Part shown: piece by piece, positions 20,428 to 29,667 of the stretch
Layout of the letters: every line of letters begins with the position of its first letter
Position numbering within the stretch: the first letter of the stretch is position 1
Assembly (NCBI GenBank): GCA_000257205.1
Contig: AEZC01000134.1
Span: 1 to 64,000 of the forward strand
Reading direction: 5' to 3'
Source of the DNA: Vibrio ordalii ATCC 33509
GTDB taxonomy: Bacteria; Pseudomonadota; Gammaproteobacteria; Enterobacterales; Vibrionaceae
Length of the DNA stretch: 64,000 bases
Translations under genes and position numbers: made by a program
The notes under the pieces: model-generated
What the model was told of the DNA's origin: nothing
Seen by the model: only the letters and a program-made list of their open reading frames with translations
The model's database searches: none

Positions 20428-22116
20428 TTAGAAATAGAGCACGCGTTGCAGCTCTTTGAAGCTGGTTACGCCGTTTTTGAGCTTTTCAATGCCTGATTCT
20501 TGTAGTGTCTGCATTCCGTTGGCTTTCGCGATCTGTTCTATTTGATGAATGCTTGCTTTTTGCATAATCGCTTCGGCCAGCTGTGGGTTAAACACCATCA
20601 CTTCATAAATGCCGACTCGACCTGAATAGCCCCCTGTGCATTCGTTGCAACCATGCGGGTTCGCTTCATAAATGGTTTCTGTTGATAGCAACCGAAAATG
20701 TTGCTGCAACTGCATTGAGGTCACGACGGCAATTTTGCAGTGCCGACAAAGGCGACGAGCCAAACGCTGGGCAATAATCAAACTGAGTGAAGAGGCTAAG
20801 TTAAACGCTTCAATTCCCATATTACTCAAGCGAATCACCGTTTCGGCGGCGGAGTTAGTATGCAAGGTAGAAAGGACTAAATGCCCGGTTTGTGCTGCTT
20901 TCACGGCGATTTCGGCAGTTTCTAAGTCGCGGATTTCGCCAACCATAACAATGTCGGGATCTTGCCGTAAGAAAGAACGTAATGCTTGCGCAAAGCCAAA
21001 GCCAATTTTTGGCTGCACTTGAACTTGGTTGATGCCGGATAAGTTAATTTCAACCGGATCTTCGGCGGTGGAGATGTTCACTTCATCAGTATTTAAAATG
21101 CGTAGCCCCGTATAGAGCGAGACGGTTTTTCCGCTGCCCGTCGGGCCCGTCATTAAAATCATCCCTTGTGGTTTTTTCAGCGCAGCTAAGTAGAGTTGTT
21201 TTTGCTGGTCGTTATAACCCAATTTGTCGATATCTAAGTTAGCGGCGCTGCTATCAAGTAGACGTAGCACGATTTTTTCACCCCATAAAGTAGGGAGGCT
21301 GGAAACGCGCATATCGATGGCGGTGTCTTGATTCAACCGCAGTTTAATGCGGCCATCTTGTGGTAAGCGCCGCTCGGCAATATCGAGTTTGGATAAAATT
21401 TTAAGCCGCGCGGCAAGCCGGCGACTTAAGTTGCTTGAGGGACGTTGCGTTTCCAGCAAAATACCATCACAGCGCAATCGTACTCGGTAAAGCGCTTCGT
21501 ACGGTTCGAAATGGATATCGGATGCGCCTTTTCGCACCGCATCAAGCAGGATTTGGTTAATAAAACGGCTGACTGGGGCGTCATCTTGGCTGAGGTCTTC
21601 AATCGATTGAATCTCATCATCAGACAGCTTAACTAAGTTTGCCAGTTCATCTTGGCTGATCTCTTTCCCTGAAGAAGAGGATCCTTGAATTGTTCGGCCA
21701 TATAAGCGCCGGATGGCTGCTTGCAGCGCTTTGTCGTCGGCTAAAACCAGTTCAACTTGTAAGCCTGTCGCGAAGCGAAAATCATCTTCCACTTGTAAAT
21801 GGGTCGGGTCGGAAACCGCGATGGTCAGGGTTTGGCCATTATGGGCAATCGGCAGTGCTTGGTAACGGGTGATGAGATCACGCAAACCAAGCTGTTGGCA
21901 GAGCTGTGGGTAGTCGTAGCGGGTTAAGTCGGTGTCCGGTAGGCCAAAAAGGGTACTTAACTGCTCAGTCAGATCATCGGGATGGAAAAAATCCAAAGCG
22001 AGCAAAGCGTCTGGCACACTCGCACCAGACGCTTTGATATGTTCAATAACTGCGTGTTCTTGCGTCGGGCTCAATATCTGAGCCTGACGCAGAATCGCAG
22101 GTAGGTTGGTTAGCAT
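20428..22116 (-). CDS. pilB: Type IV pilus assembly ATPase PilB
   Basis: PilB is the hexameric cytoplasmic ATPase that drives pilus extension. The 562-residue protein has the N-terminal GspE/MshEN domain and the secretion ATPase core with Walker A GPTGSGKT. The Asp box and Walker B are in LRQDPDIVMVGEIRDLETAEIA, with the His box TGHLVLSTLHTNSA. Paired cysteines (CRHC ... CNEC) form the usual zinc site. It lies 9 bases after pilA. Confidence 0.97.
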   Translation of the reverse strand: MLTNLPAILRQAQILSPTQEHAVIEHIKASGASVPDALLALDFFHPDDLTEQLSTLFGLPDTDLTRYDYPQLCQQLGLRDLITRYQALPIAHNGQTLTIAVSDPTHLQVEDDFRFATGLQVELVLADDKALQAAIRRLYGRTIQGSSSSGKEISQDELANLVKLSDDEIQSIEDLSQDDAPVSRFINQILLDAVRKGASDIHFEPYEALYRVRLRCDGILLETQRPSSNLSRRLAARLKILSKLDIAERRLPQDGRIKLRLNQDTAIDMRVSSLPTLWGEKIVLRLLDSSAANLDIDKLGYNDQQKQLYLAALKKPQGMILMTGPTGSGKTVSLYTGLRILNTDEVNISTAEDPVEINLSGINQVQVQPKIGFGFAQALRSFLRQDPDIVMVGEIRDLETAEIAVKAAQTGHLVLSTLHTNSAAETVIRLSNMGIEAFNLASSLSLIIAQRLARRLCRHCKIAVVTSMQLQQHFRLLSTETIYEANPHGCNECTGGYSGRVGIYEVMVFNPQLAEAIMQKASIHQIEQIAKANGMQTLQESGIEKLKNGVTSFKELQRVLYF

Positions 22117-22125
22117 TTATTAATC

Positions 22126-22551
22126 TTATGAGCAGCCATCAATTGCTGGCATATTACTTACACCACCAGAAGTTGCTTTACATGACCAACCTGTATTTGC
22201 ATCTCGTGAGAATGTTAGGTATGCACCGTTGATTGCACTTTTTTCTCCAAATTCGAATTTTATATTGTTATTACTTGGGATGGATATGGTTCCTAAACTG
22301 TTTGAACCTGCTGATATTCCTAAGTCAGTAGGTTCAGTAGCAGCGGCCAAAATACCTTTGTCTTGATAGGTAATCTCGGCAGGGGTAATTAAGGCTTTCA
22401 TTGTTGCTATTGCTGAAGCTACTTCACTTTTAGCTACATAGTTTTTATAAGCAGGAACGGCAATCGCAGAGAGTACGCCAATAATCGCTACCACAATCAT
22501 CAATTCAATTAAGGTAAAACCACTTTGTTTCGTTTTCTTATTTGTGTTCAT
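22126..22551 (-). CDS. pilA: Type IV major pilin PilA
   Basis: The 141-residue prepilin has a short basic leader ([11 protein letters not shown]) cleaved before F12, then the N-terminal hydrophobic helix [20 protein letters not shown] with the essential E at position 5 of the mature protein. Two C-terminal cysteines (WSCKA and DGCS) form the usual D-region disulfide loop. I chose ATG 22551, which is preceded by GGAGC. An upstream reading from 22680 adds 43 unlikely residues. In vibrios this cluster encodes the chitin-regulated pilus that takes up DNA. That role is inferred by homology. Confidence 0.95.
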   Translation of the reverse strand: MNTNKKTKQSGFTLIELMIVVAIIGVLSAIAVPAYKNYVAKSEVASAIATMKALITPAEITYQDKGILAAATEPTDLGISAGSNSLGTISIPSNNNIKFEFGEKSAINGAYLTFSRDANTGWSCKATSGGVSNMPAIDGCS

Positions 22552-22732
22552 TATTTGTTTTGCTCCGTTTGAACGCATAAGGATGGGCAGAGCATAAGAA
22601 GCTTGTGGGTTGGTGGGAATGAGATAAAGAGCAGTGCGCGAGTGATCTGGATTTTTTACCTGTTTAGTTGCATATATCAATCACTGAAATACGACTGACT
22701 TAAAAATGCCGTCTTGCTTTTGATACGCAAGC

Positions 22733-22763
22733 GATAAAAAAAGGAAGCTCGTCAGGCTTCCTT
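22733..22763 (-). terminator. Intrinsic terminator after nadC
   Basis: On the minus strand AAGGAAGC and GCTTCCTT form an 8-base stem and are followed by a run of seven T residues. It lies about 50 bases after the nadC stop and upstream of pilA, so pilA has its own promoter. Confidence 0.85.
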
Positions 22764-22810
22764 AACTATTTGAAATTTTTGATCTTTATTTCAATGGTTG
22801 ATGTGATTAA

Positions 22811-23746
<936 letters not shown>

Positions 23747-23822
23747 TTACTCAAATTCAGCCACTAATCTCGCATTTCCTCTGGCTAAGGTTCATTTTTG
23801 TTTGAGTGTAAGGGGTCAACTG

Positions 23823-24374
23823 ATGATCGATAAAAAGGGTTGGTATCAAAGTGCACGTCGAGTGCCGTCGCCGTTTTATGATCAGCGAAGCGATGCGCAA
23901 GATATTTCATTGCTGGTGGTACATAATATCAGCTTGCCTCCGGGCCGGTTCGGCGGCCCATATATTGAGCAGTTTTTCACTGGCACGCTTGACCCGAATC
24001 AACACCCTTTTTTTCAAACCATCCACCAGATGCGCGTCTCGGCTCACTGCCTCATTCGGCGAGAGGGAGAAGTAGTGCAATTTGTGCCATTTAATGCCAG
24101 AGCTTGGCATGCGGGCCAGTCAAGCTTCGCTGGTCGTGCAAAATGCAATGATTATTCGATTGGGATTGAATTGGAAGGGAGTGATGAGACGGCTTATACG
24201 CCTGCGCAATATCAAGCCTTAGCGACTTTGACGTGTGCATTGCAGCGGCGTTATCCGCTCATCACCAATCAACGCATTACCGGGCATCAATACATTGCAC
24301 CACTACGCAAAACTGACCCCGGTTTGGTGTTTGATTGGCGTTGCTATCGAGCCTTGTTGGCAGCAAATGACTAA
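23823..24374 (+). CDS. ampD: 1,6-anhydro-N-acetylmuramyl-L-alanine amidase
   Basis: AmpD cleaves the peptide from anhydro-muropeptides in the cytosol during peptidoglycan recycling, which keeps chromosomal beta-lactamase induction low. The 183-residue amidase_2 protein has zinc ligands in LLVVHNISLP, in RAWHAGQSSF and in the C-terminal GHQYIAPLRKTDPG. I chose ATG 23823, preceded by AAGGGGTC at good spacing, over an in-frame codon 21 bases upstream. No signal peptide is visible, as expected for AmpD and unlike AmiD. Confidence 0.96.
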   Translation: MIDKKGWYQSARRVPSPFYDQRSDAQDISLLVVHNISLPPGRFGGPYIEQFFTGTLDPNQHPFFQTIHQMRVSAHCLIRREGEVVQFVPFNARAWHAGQSSFAGRAKCNDYSIGIELEGSDETAYTPAQYQALATLTCALQRRYPLITNQRITGHQYIAPLRKTDPGLVFDWRCYRALLAAND

Positions 24375-24395
24375 CAACAAATAGCGCACAACGAA

Positions 24396-24914
24396 TTAAA
24401 TCGAATCGTGATATTCCACTAAAATTTGCTCAACCCAGCATTGAATGCGTTCGTCGCTTTGCTCGTATTGCGAATCTTCATCGAGTGCGAGACCAACAAA
24501 ATGGCGGCCATCTTTCGTTAGGGCTTTTGACGCTTCAAAATGGTAGCCTTGGTTGGGCCAGTAGCCAATCAATTGAGCGCCAATTTTTTTTAGCTCATCA
24601 TGCAGCATCCCCATCGCATCGAGGTACCATTCGCCATAACCTTCTTGATCGCCTAAGCCGAATAATGCGACGTACTTGCCGTTTAGCGACACGCCACCGA
24701 TTTGATCCCATATTGCGCTCCAATCTTCTTGGATTTCGCCAAAGTCCCAAGTTGAGATGCCCAGTATTAAAAGATCATAGTTGCTCATCAAAGAGAGTGG
24801 CGTTTCTTTCACATTGTGAATCTCCACCAAATCCTCACCGATGAGCGCACGGATCTTCTCTGCTGCCATTTCGGTATAACAAGTTGTTGAGCCGTAGAAC
24901 AGACCGATCTTCAT
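24396..24914 (-). CDS. fldB: Flavodoxin FldB
   Basis: The 172-residue protein is a long-chain flavodoxin that binds FMN as a one-electron carrier. The phosphate loop is [16 protein letters not shown], and the isoalloxazine loops include [12 protein letters not shown] and [17 protein letters not shown]. The N-terminus and the location next to xerD-dsbC-recJ match E. coli fldB and distinguish it from fldA. It is transcribed opposite to xerD. Confidence 0.93.
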   Translation of the reverse strand: MKIGLFYGSTTCYTEMAAEKIRALIGEDLVEIHNVKETPLSLMSNYDLLILGISTWDFGEIQEDWSAIWDQIGGVSLNGKYVALFGLGDQEGYGEWYLDAMGMLHDELKKIGAQLIGYWPNQGYHFEASKALTKDGRHFVGLALDEDSQYEQSDERIQCWVEQILVEYHDSI

Positions 24915-25066
24915 AATTTTGTGTTCGTTTTAAATCAAGAATAGTGAATTCTAACCATAAAATGACGCGCTTTGCAGCGATTATCCTGCCGATGATGTTT
25001 TTTTATGGTATTAAACCAGTGGCTCACATAACCTAAGCAACTTGATTTTCACCACAGAGGTTTGAT

Positions 25067-25975
25067 GTGTCTGAATATATTTCTCCTGATCAAGGGGTTG
25101 TGGAGCAGTTTTTAGATGCGATGTGGATGGAGCGTGGTTTAGCTGAAAACACGCTCTCATCGTATCGCAATGATCTGACAAAATTGTTGCAATGGATGCA
25201 GCACAATAATTATCGCCTCGATTTTATTAGTGTCACTGGTTTGCAGCAGTACCAAGCGTGGCTTGCTGATCAAGACTACAAGCAAACCTCGCGGGCGCGC
25301 ATGTTGTCGGCGATTCGTCGTTTATTTCAATATCTGCACCGTGAGAAACTCCGCTGCGATGATCCGAGCGCGCTCTTAATTGGTCCTAAATTGCCACAGC
25401 GTCTGCCTAAAGATTTATCTGAGCAGCAAGTGGAAGATCTATTGAATGCTCCCGATACCAATAATCCTCTAGAATTACGTGACAGAGCGATGTTGGAACT
25501 CTTGTATGCAACAGGGCTACGGGTGACCGAATTGGTTTCACTGACCATGGAAAATATCAGTTTACGTCAAGGTGTCGTGAGAGTAATTGGTAAAGGTGGC
25601 AAAGAGCGCCTTGTACCGATGGGCGAAAATGCCGTTGATTGGATTGAAACTTTTCTTGAACAAGGGCGGTCTACTCTGCTGGGCGAACAAACCTCGGATG
25701 TGGTTTTTCCTAGCCGACGAGCAAGGCAGATGACTCGCCAAACCTTTTGGCACCGAATTAAACATTATGCGGTGATTGCACAAATCGATGTGGAAAAACT
25801 CTCTCCACACGTGCTAAGGCATGCTTTTGCCACACATCTGCTCAATTACGGAGCCGATTTACGTGTAGTGCAAATGCTGCTCGGCCATAGTGACTTATCG
25901 ACCACGCAAATTTATACTCATGTTGCGACTGAGCGACTTAAACAATTACATAGCGAGCACCATCCAAGGGCTTGA
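25067..25975 (+). CDS. xerD: Site-specific tyrosine recombinase XerD
   Basis: XerD works with XerC at the chromosomal dif site to resolve chromosome dimers at the septum, under FtsK control. The 302-residue protein has the SAM-like N-terminal domain (about residues 8-95) and a catalytic domain with R152, K176, H248, R251, H274 and nucleophile Y283 (HVLRHAFATHLLN and LLGHSDLSTTQIYTH). It starts at GTG 25067 (MSEYIS). dsbC begins 13 bases after its stop, as in E. coli. Confidence 0.97.
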   Translation: MSEYISPDQGVVEQFLDAMWMERGLAENTLSSYRNDLTKLLQWMQHNNYRLDFISVTGLQQYQAWLADQDYKQTSRARMLSAIRRLFQYLHREKLRCDDPSALLIGPKLPQRLPKDLSEQQVEDLLNAPDTNNPLELRDRAMLELLYATGLRVTELVSLTMENISLRQGVVRVIGKGGKERLVPMGENAVDWIETFLEQGRSTLLGEQTSDVVFPSRRARQMTRQTFWHRIKHYAVIAQIDVEKLSPHVLRHAFATHLLNYGADLRVVQMLLGHSDLSTTQIYTHVATERLKQLHSEHHPRA

Positions 25976-25988
25976 AAAGGTGAATTTA

Positions 25989-26762
25989 ATGAGCGTATTA
26001 CGCCAACTGACTCTTCTTACATTGCCACTTTTTGCTGTGGCGTGTAACGCCGAAACCACAGAGCAAGTGACGTCAACAGCTGTGCAAGCGGCTGCGTTTG
26101 ATAAAAGCGTTTTTGAACAACGCTTTGCTAAACTCGGATTGGAAGTGCTGAATGTTCAAGCCTCTGATATCCCCGGAGTGATTGAAGTACAAACTTCCGG
26201 TGGCGTGCTGTTTTCTGCCCCTGACGCAAGCCATTTTATCGCCGGAACCTTGTATGAATTAGATAAGAATGGTGGTTATGTCGATGTGTTAGCCAAACGC
26301 CAAGCGCCGGTTAATGCGGCGAAGATCGCGCAGTTTGAATCAAGTATGATCGAATACAAAGCCGCTAACGAAAAATACGTGGTGACTGTTTTTACTGATA
26401 TTACCTGTGGTTATTGCACTCGCTTGCATAGTCAAATGAAAGGGTATAACGACCTAGGGATCACCGTGCGTTACATGGCTTACCCGCGTCAAGGTGCTAC
26501 GGGGCAAGTAGCCGATCAAATGGCGGCTATTTGGAATGCAGATGATAAAGCGGCTGCAATGAATGAGGCAAAAAACGATCATAAATTGCTGGAAGCAGGG
26601 CAAAACATCCAACAAGCTAAGCAATTGATTAGCAAGCACTATCAGCTCGGGCGTGAGTTAGGCATCAACGGCACGCCTGCGATTTTCCTACCGAATGGCG
26701 AAATGGTTGGCGGTTATTTACCACCAGAGCAACTGTTGCAACGCCTTCAGCAGATTCAATAA
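25989..26762 (+). CDS. dsbC: Periplasmic thiol:disulfide isomerase DsbC
   Basis: DsbC is the dimeric periplasmic isomerase that corrects wrong disulfides and is kept reduced by DsbD. The protein (257 residues from ATG 25989) has a signal peptide ending near CNA-E, the N-terminal dimerisation domain, and a thioredoxin fold with active site C140-G-Y-C143. The cis-proline GTPAIFLPNG is present. The second structural cysteine pair of E. coli DsbC is absent here. It lies between xerD and recJ in the conserved order. Confidence 0.96.
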   Translation: MSVLRQLTLLTLPLFAVACNAETTEQVTSTAVQAAAFDKSVFEQRFAKLGLEVLNVQASDIPGVIEVQTSGGVLFSAPDASHFIAGTLYELDKNGGYVDVLAKRQAPVNAAKIAQFESSMIEYKAANEKYVVTVFTDITCGYCTRLHSQMKGYNDLGITVRYMAYPRQGATGQVADQMAAIWNADDKAAAMNEAKNDHKLLEAGQNIQQAKQLISKHYQLGRELGINGTPAIFLPNGEMVGGYLPPEQLLQRLQQIQ

Positions 26763-26803
26763 CTTTAGGAGTCGGGCTTGAGTGTTCTTGAGCCCGCTGA
26801 TTT

Positions 26804-28543
26804 ATGATTGAAATAAAACAAAGACCAGCCCCCGATCTTTCGCAACTGCCTGACACGATTCCAACACTGCTTAAACGTATCTATATCAACCGTGGTATCA
26901 CGAACCTTGAACAACTCGACAAGGCCGCTAAAGCACTGCATTCCTACCAACAATTAGGTGGTATAGAGCAAGCGGTACAGCTACTTTTTCACGCCATTGA
27001 GCAGCAGCAGCGCATCATAGTCGTCGGGGATTTTGATGCTGATGGCGCAACCAGTTGCGCCTTATCTGTTTTGGCGTTGCGAATGTTGGGATCGCACAAT
27101 GTCGATTATCTCGTGCCTAACCGTTTTGAAGATGGTTATGGCTTAAGCCCTGAAGTGGTCGATCAAGCGATTGAGCTTGGCGCGCAGATGATCATGACGG
27201 TCGATAACGGCGTCTCCTCTATCGACGGGGTGCGTTATGCCAAGCAGCAAGGACTGACCGTCTTGGTGACTGATCACCATTTACCGGGACACGAGTTGCC
27301 AGAGGTTGATGCGATGGTCAATCCCAATTTGGCTAACTGCCCGTTTCCCTCGAAGGCATTAGCCGGCGTAGGGGTGGCTTTCTATTTGATGATGGCGCTG
27401 TGCGTGCATATGCGAAAAAACGGCTGGTTTACTCGACAAGGCATGAGTGAACCCAAGTTGATGGAGCTGATTGACTTAGTCGCACTGGGTACTGTCGCTG
27501 ATGTTGTGCCGCTCGATGAAAACAACCGCATTTTAGTGCATCAAGGTTTGCAACGCATTCGCGCCGGGCATGCAAGGCCCGGTATTCAAGCGTTGATTGA
27601 AGTGGCTAAACGTGACGCGAGGCGTTTAGTTGCCTCGGATTTTGGCTTTGCGTTAGGGCCACGCATCAATGCGGCAGGGCGCTTGGATGATATGTCATTT
27701 GGCGTTGAGCTGCTAATGTGCAATGACATTCACGCTGCGCGTCGAATGGCCAGTGAGCTGGATGGCCTTAATCAAACTCGTAAAGAGATTGAAGAGGGGA
27801 TGAAGCAAGAGGCACTGGCTTTTTGTGAGCGCTTACAACTGAGTGAAAATAGCGAATTGCCGCACGGTTTAGTGCTGTTTCAACGCGATTGGCACCAAGG
27901 TGTGATTGGTATTTTGGCCTCACGTATTAAAGATAAATATCATCGTCCTGTGATTGCGTTTGCCGATGGTGGCGATGGCAGTATCAAAGGGTCATGCCGC
28001 TCTGTTGCTGGGTTACACATGCGCGATGTGCTGGATCGCATTGATACACAAAACCCCGGTTTAATCGCCAAATTTGGCGGTCACGCGATGGCGGCAGGTT
28101 TAACTATTGCCGAAAAAGAGTTTGAGCGTTTTGCTGAGCTGTTTGATCAAGCCGTACGTCGCGAGTTAGATGAGGCAGCGCTCAAGGGCGTGATTTTATC
28201 CGACGGGGAGTTAACACCTGAAGAGTTCTCGATGCATACCGCAGAAACCTTGCGTTCCGGTGGCCCCTGGGGGCAGGCGTTTCCTGAGCCTCTCTTTGAT
28301 GGTGAGTTCAAACTATTGCACCAAAAGCTGGTGGGGGAAAAGCATTTGAAACTGATGCTTGAACCGCTGTTCAAAGGCCACCCAACCAACATTATGATCG
28401 ATGGTATCGCTTTTAATGTCGATTTAAGACGCTGGCCAGATGCGTCGGTGAAAACGGTGCGTCTTGCGTATAAGCTTGATATTAATGAGTTTCGCGGCAA
28501 TCAGTCACTGCAATTGATGATTGATCACCTCGAAGCGAAGTAA
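26804..28543 (+). CDS. recJ: Single-stranded-DNA-specific exonuclease RecJ
   Basis: RecJ degrades single-stranded DNA 5' to 3' in RecF-pathway recombination, mismatch repair and base excision repair. The 579-residue protein carries the DHH-family motifs VVGDFDADGATSCA, MTVDNGVSS, VTDHHLPG, and DLVALGTVADVVPL, which bind the two metal ions. DHHA1 (CRSVAGLHMRDVLD; KFGGHAMAAGLTI) follows with an OB-fold C-terminus. Length and motifs are normal. Confidence 0.97.
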   Translation: MIEIKQRPAPDLSQLPDTIPTLLKRIYINRGITNLEQLDKAAKALHSYQQLGGIEQAVQLLFHAIEQQQRIIVVGDFDADGATSCALSVLALRMLGSHNVDYLVPNRFEDGYGLSPEVVDQAIELGAQMIMTVDNGVSSIDGVRYAKQQGLTVLVTDHHLPGHELPEVDAMVNPNLANCPFPSKALAGVGVAFYLMMALCVHMRKNGWFTRQGMSEPKLMELIDLVALGTVADVVPLDENNRILVHQGLQRIRAGHARPGIQALIEVAKRDARRLVASDFGFALGPRINAAGRLDDMSFGVELLMCNDIHAARRMASELDGLNQTRKEIEEGMKQEALAFCERLQLSENSELPHGLVLFQRDWHQGVIGILASRIKDKYHRPVIAFADGGDGSIKGSCRSVAGLHMRDVLDRIDTQNPGLIAKFGGHAMAAGLTIAEKEFERFAELFDQAVRRELDEAALKGVILSDGELTPEEFSMHTAETLRSGGPWGQAFPEPLFDGEFKLLHQKLVGEKHLKLMLEPLFKGHPTNIMIDGIAFNVDLRRWPDASVKTVRLAYKLDINEFRGNQSLQLMIDHLEAK

Positions 28544-28580
28544 CGGCTTGATATTTCTCTTCTTTCGATGTGCAACACAA

Positions 28581-28607
28581 CCTTCCCTTCCCTAGAAAGG
28601 GGAGGTC
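28581..28607. repeat. Short GC-rich palindromic element
   Basis: CCTTCCC and GGGGAGG can pair around a short loop (one G-T pair). The core with CCCT-AGAAAGGGGAGG resembles the last hairpin of the element at 42094-42160. It may be a degenerate copy of the same intergenic repeat family. No T run follows, so it is not a standard terminator. Confidence 0.4.
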
Positions 28608-28663
28608 CCAACCAATGTTTCCGCATGTCTAGCCTATTCTTCCCCATCTGTAGTAATTTTGTA

Positions 28664-28678
28664 ATTGGTCTGACCAAT
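28664..28678. promoter_or_regulatory. Predicted PdhR operator 1
   Basis: ATTGGTCTGACCAAT is a perfect match to the PdhR palindrome (ATTGGT, three bases, ACCAAT) known from E. coli. It lies 169 bases upstream of pdhR. Pyruvate binding should release PdhR and derepress the operon. Confidence 0.8.
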
Positions 28679-28800
28679 AATATTGCTGTTTTAATCGACT
28701 ATTGTTATCAGAGTGTTTAGGCGTGGGCCGTTCTATGATTTAGGTCAACTTTTGGCTGGACAGCCACGTTTTAATTATGTTAATTTCTGCACCAACTTGA

Positions 28801-28817
28801 AATTGGTATTACCAATT
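28801..28817. promoter_or_regulatory. Predicted PdhR operator 2
   Basis: AATTGGTATTACCAATT is a perfect 17-base palindrome matching the PdhR consensus. It lies 30 bases before the pdhR start codon. Together with the upstream site it suggests two-site autoregulation of pdhR-aceE-aceF. Confidence 0.85.
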
Positions 28818-28846
28818 GACTGCAAAGAGTAGAAGAATAATAAATT

Positions 28847-29614
28847 ATGGCTTATCAAAGGATTCGTCAGCCAAAACTCTCTGATGTAATTGAACAGGAG
28901 TTAGAAAGGCTGATAGTGGAAGGAACACTCTCTCCGGGGCAACAATTGCCTCCAGAACGAGAACTGGCAAAACAGTTCGAGGTGTCTCGTCCATCCATTC
29001 GTGAAGCCATTCAACGCCTCGAAGCCAAGCGTTTATTAACCCGCCGTCAAGGTGGAGGTACGTTTGTCAGTGAGAACATTTGGCAGAGTTTTTCTGATCC
29101 TCTGCTAAATTTATTGTCTAGCCACTCTGAAACCCAGCTCGATCTATTGGAATCGCGTCACGCGATGGAAGGTATTTCAGCGTATTTCGCAGCATTGCGT
29201 GGTACTGAGGAAGATTTTGCTCGCATTCAAGCCTGTTTGGCGAGAATTGGTGAACAACAAGTAAAAAAAGAGGTCGAAGCAGAAGCGTCTGCTGTAGTCG
29301 CGTTTTTAGTCGCGCTTACAGAAGCTGCTCATAACGTGGTGCTTTTGCATATCGTCCGCAGTCTTGCCCCTTTGCTTGAGCAAAATGTTCTACAGAATTT
29401 AAAACTATTACACCGCCGCCATGAAGTGGTGGAGAAAGTAAGTAGACACCGAGCTAATATCGTGGATGCGATCGTTTCTGGTCAGCCGGAAAAGGCGCGC
29501 GAAATGTCCCATTCTCACTTAGCTTATATCGAAGAAACATTGTTGGATTTGACCAAAGAAGAGTCTCGTCGTGAGCGTTCGTTGCGCCGAATTCAGCAGG
29601 GTAATGAGTCGTAA
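28847..29614 (+). CDS. pdhR: Pyruvate dehydrogenase complex repressor (GntR/FadR family)
   Basis: PdhR represses its own operon and is released by pyruvate. The 255-residue protein has a winged helix at residues 8-75 with [31 protein letters not shown] and the wing GGGTFVS, then a helical FCD effector domain. Two perfect palindromic operators lie just upstream. aceE starts 53 bases after its stop, so the repressor and enzyme genes are co-transcribed. Confidence 0.97.
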   Translation: MAYQRIRQPKLSDVIEQELERLIVEGTLSPGQQLPPERELAKQFEVSRPSIREAIQRLEAKRLLTRRQGGGTFVSENIWQSFSDPLLNLLSSHSETQLDLLESRHAMEGISAYFAALRGTEEDFARIQACLARIGEQQVKKEVEAEASAVVAFLVALTEAAHNVVLLHIVRSLAPLLEQNVLQNLKLLHRRHEVVEKVSRHRANIVDAIVSGQPEKAREMSHSHLAYIEETLLDLTKEESRRERSLRRIQQGNES

Positions 29615-29667
29615 CCTACGGCGAATTACTTGTTTTATAGATCCAACCAATAGAAGGATAGATCGCC

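Larger units (their letters stand above)
28544..28846. other. Intergenic region with palindrome and two PdhR operators
   Basis: These 303 bases between recJ and pdhR hold no gene. They contain a GC-rich palindromic element at 28581-28607 and two PdhR-type operators at 28664-28678 and 28801-28817. The promoter of the pdhR-aceEF operon must lie here. Confidence 0.7.

Noticed and set aside
26771..26797. Hairpin CGGGCT/AGCCCG between dsbC and recJ as a terminator
   Set aside because: The stem is only six pairs with an unpaired interior and there is only a short T run. recJ is probably co-transcribed.
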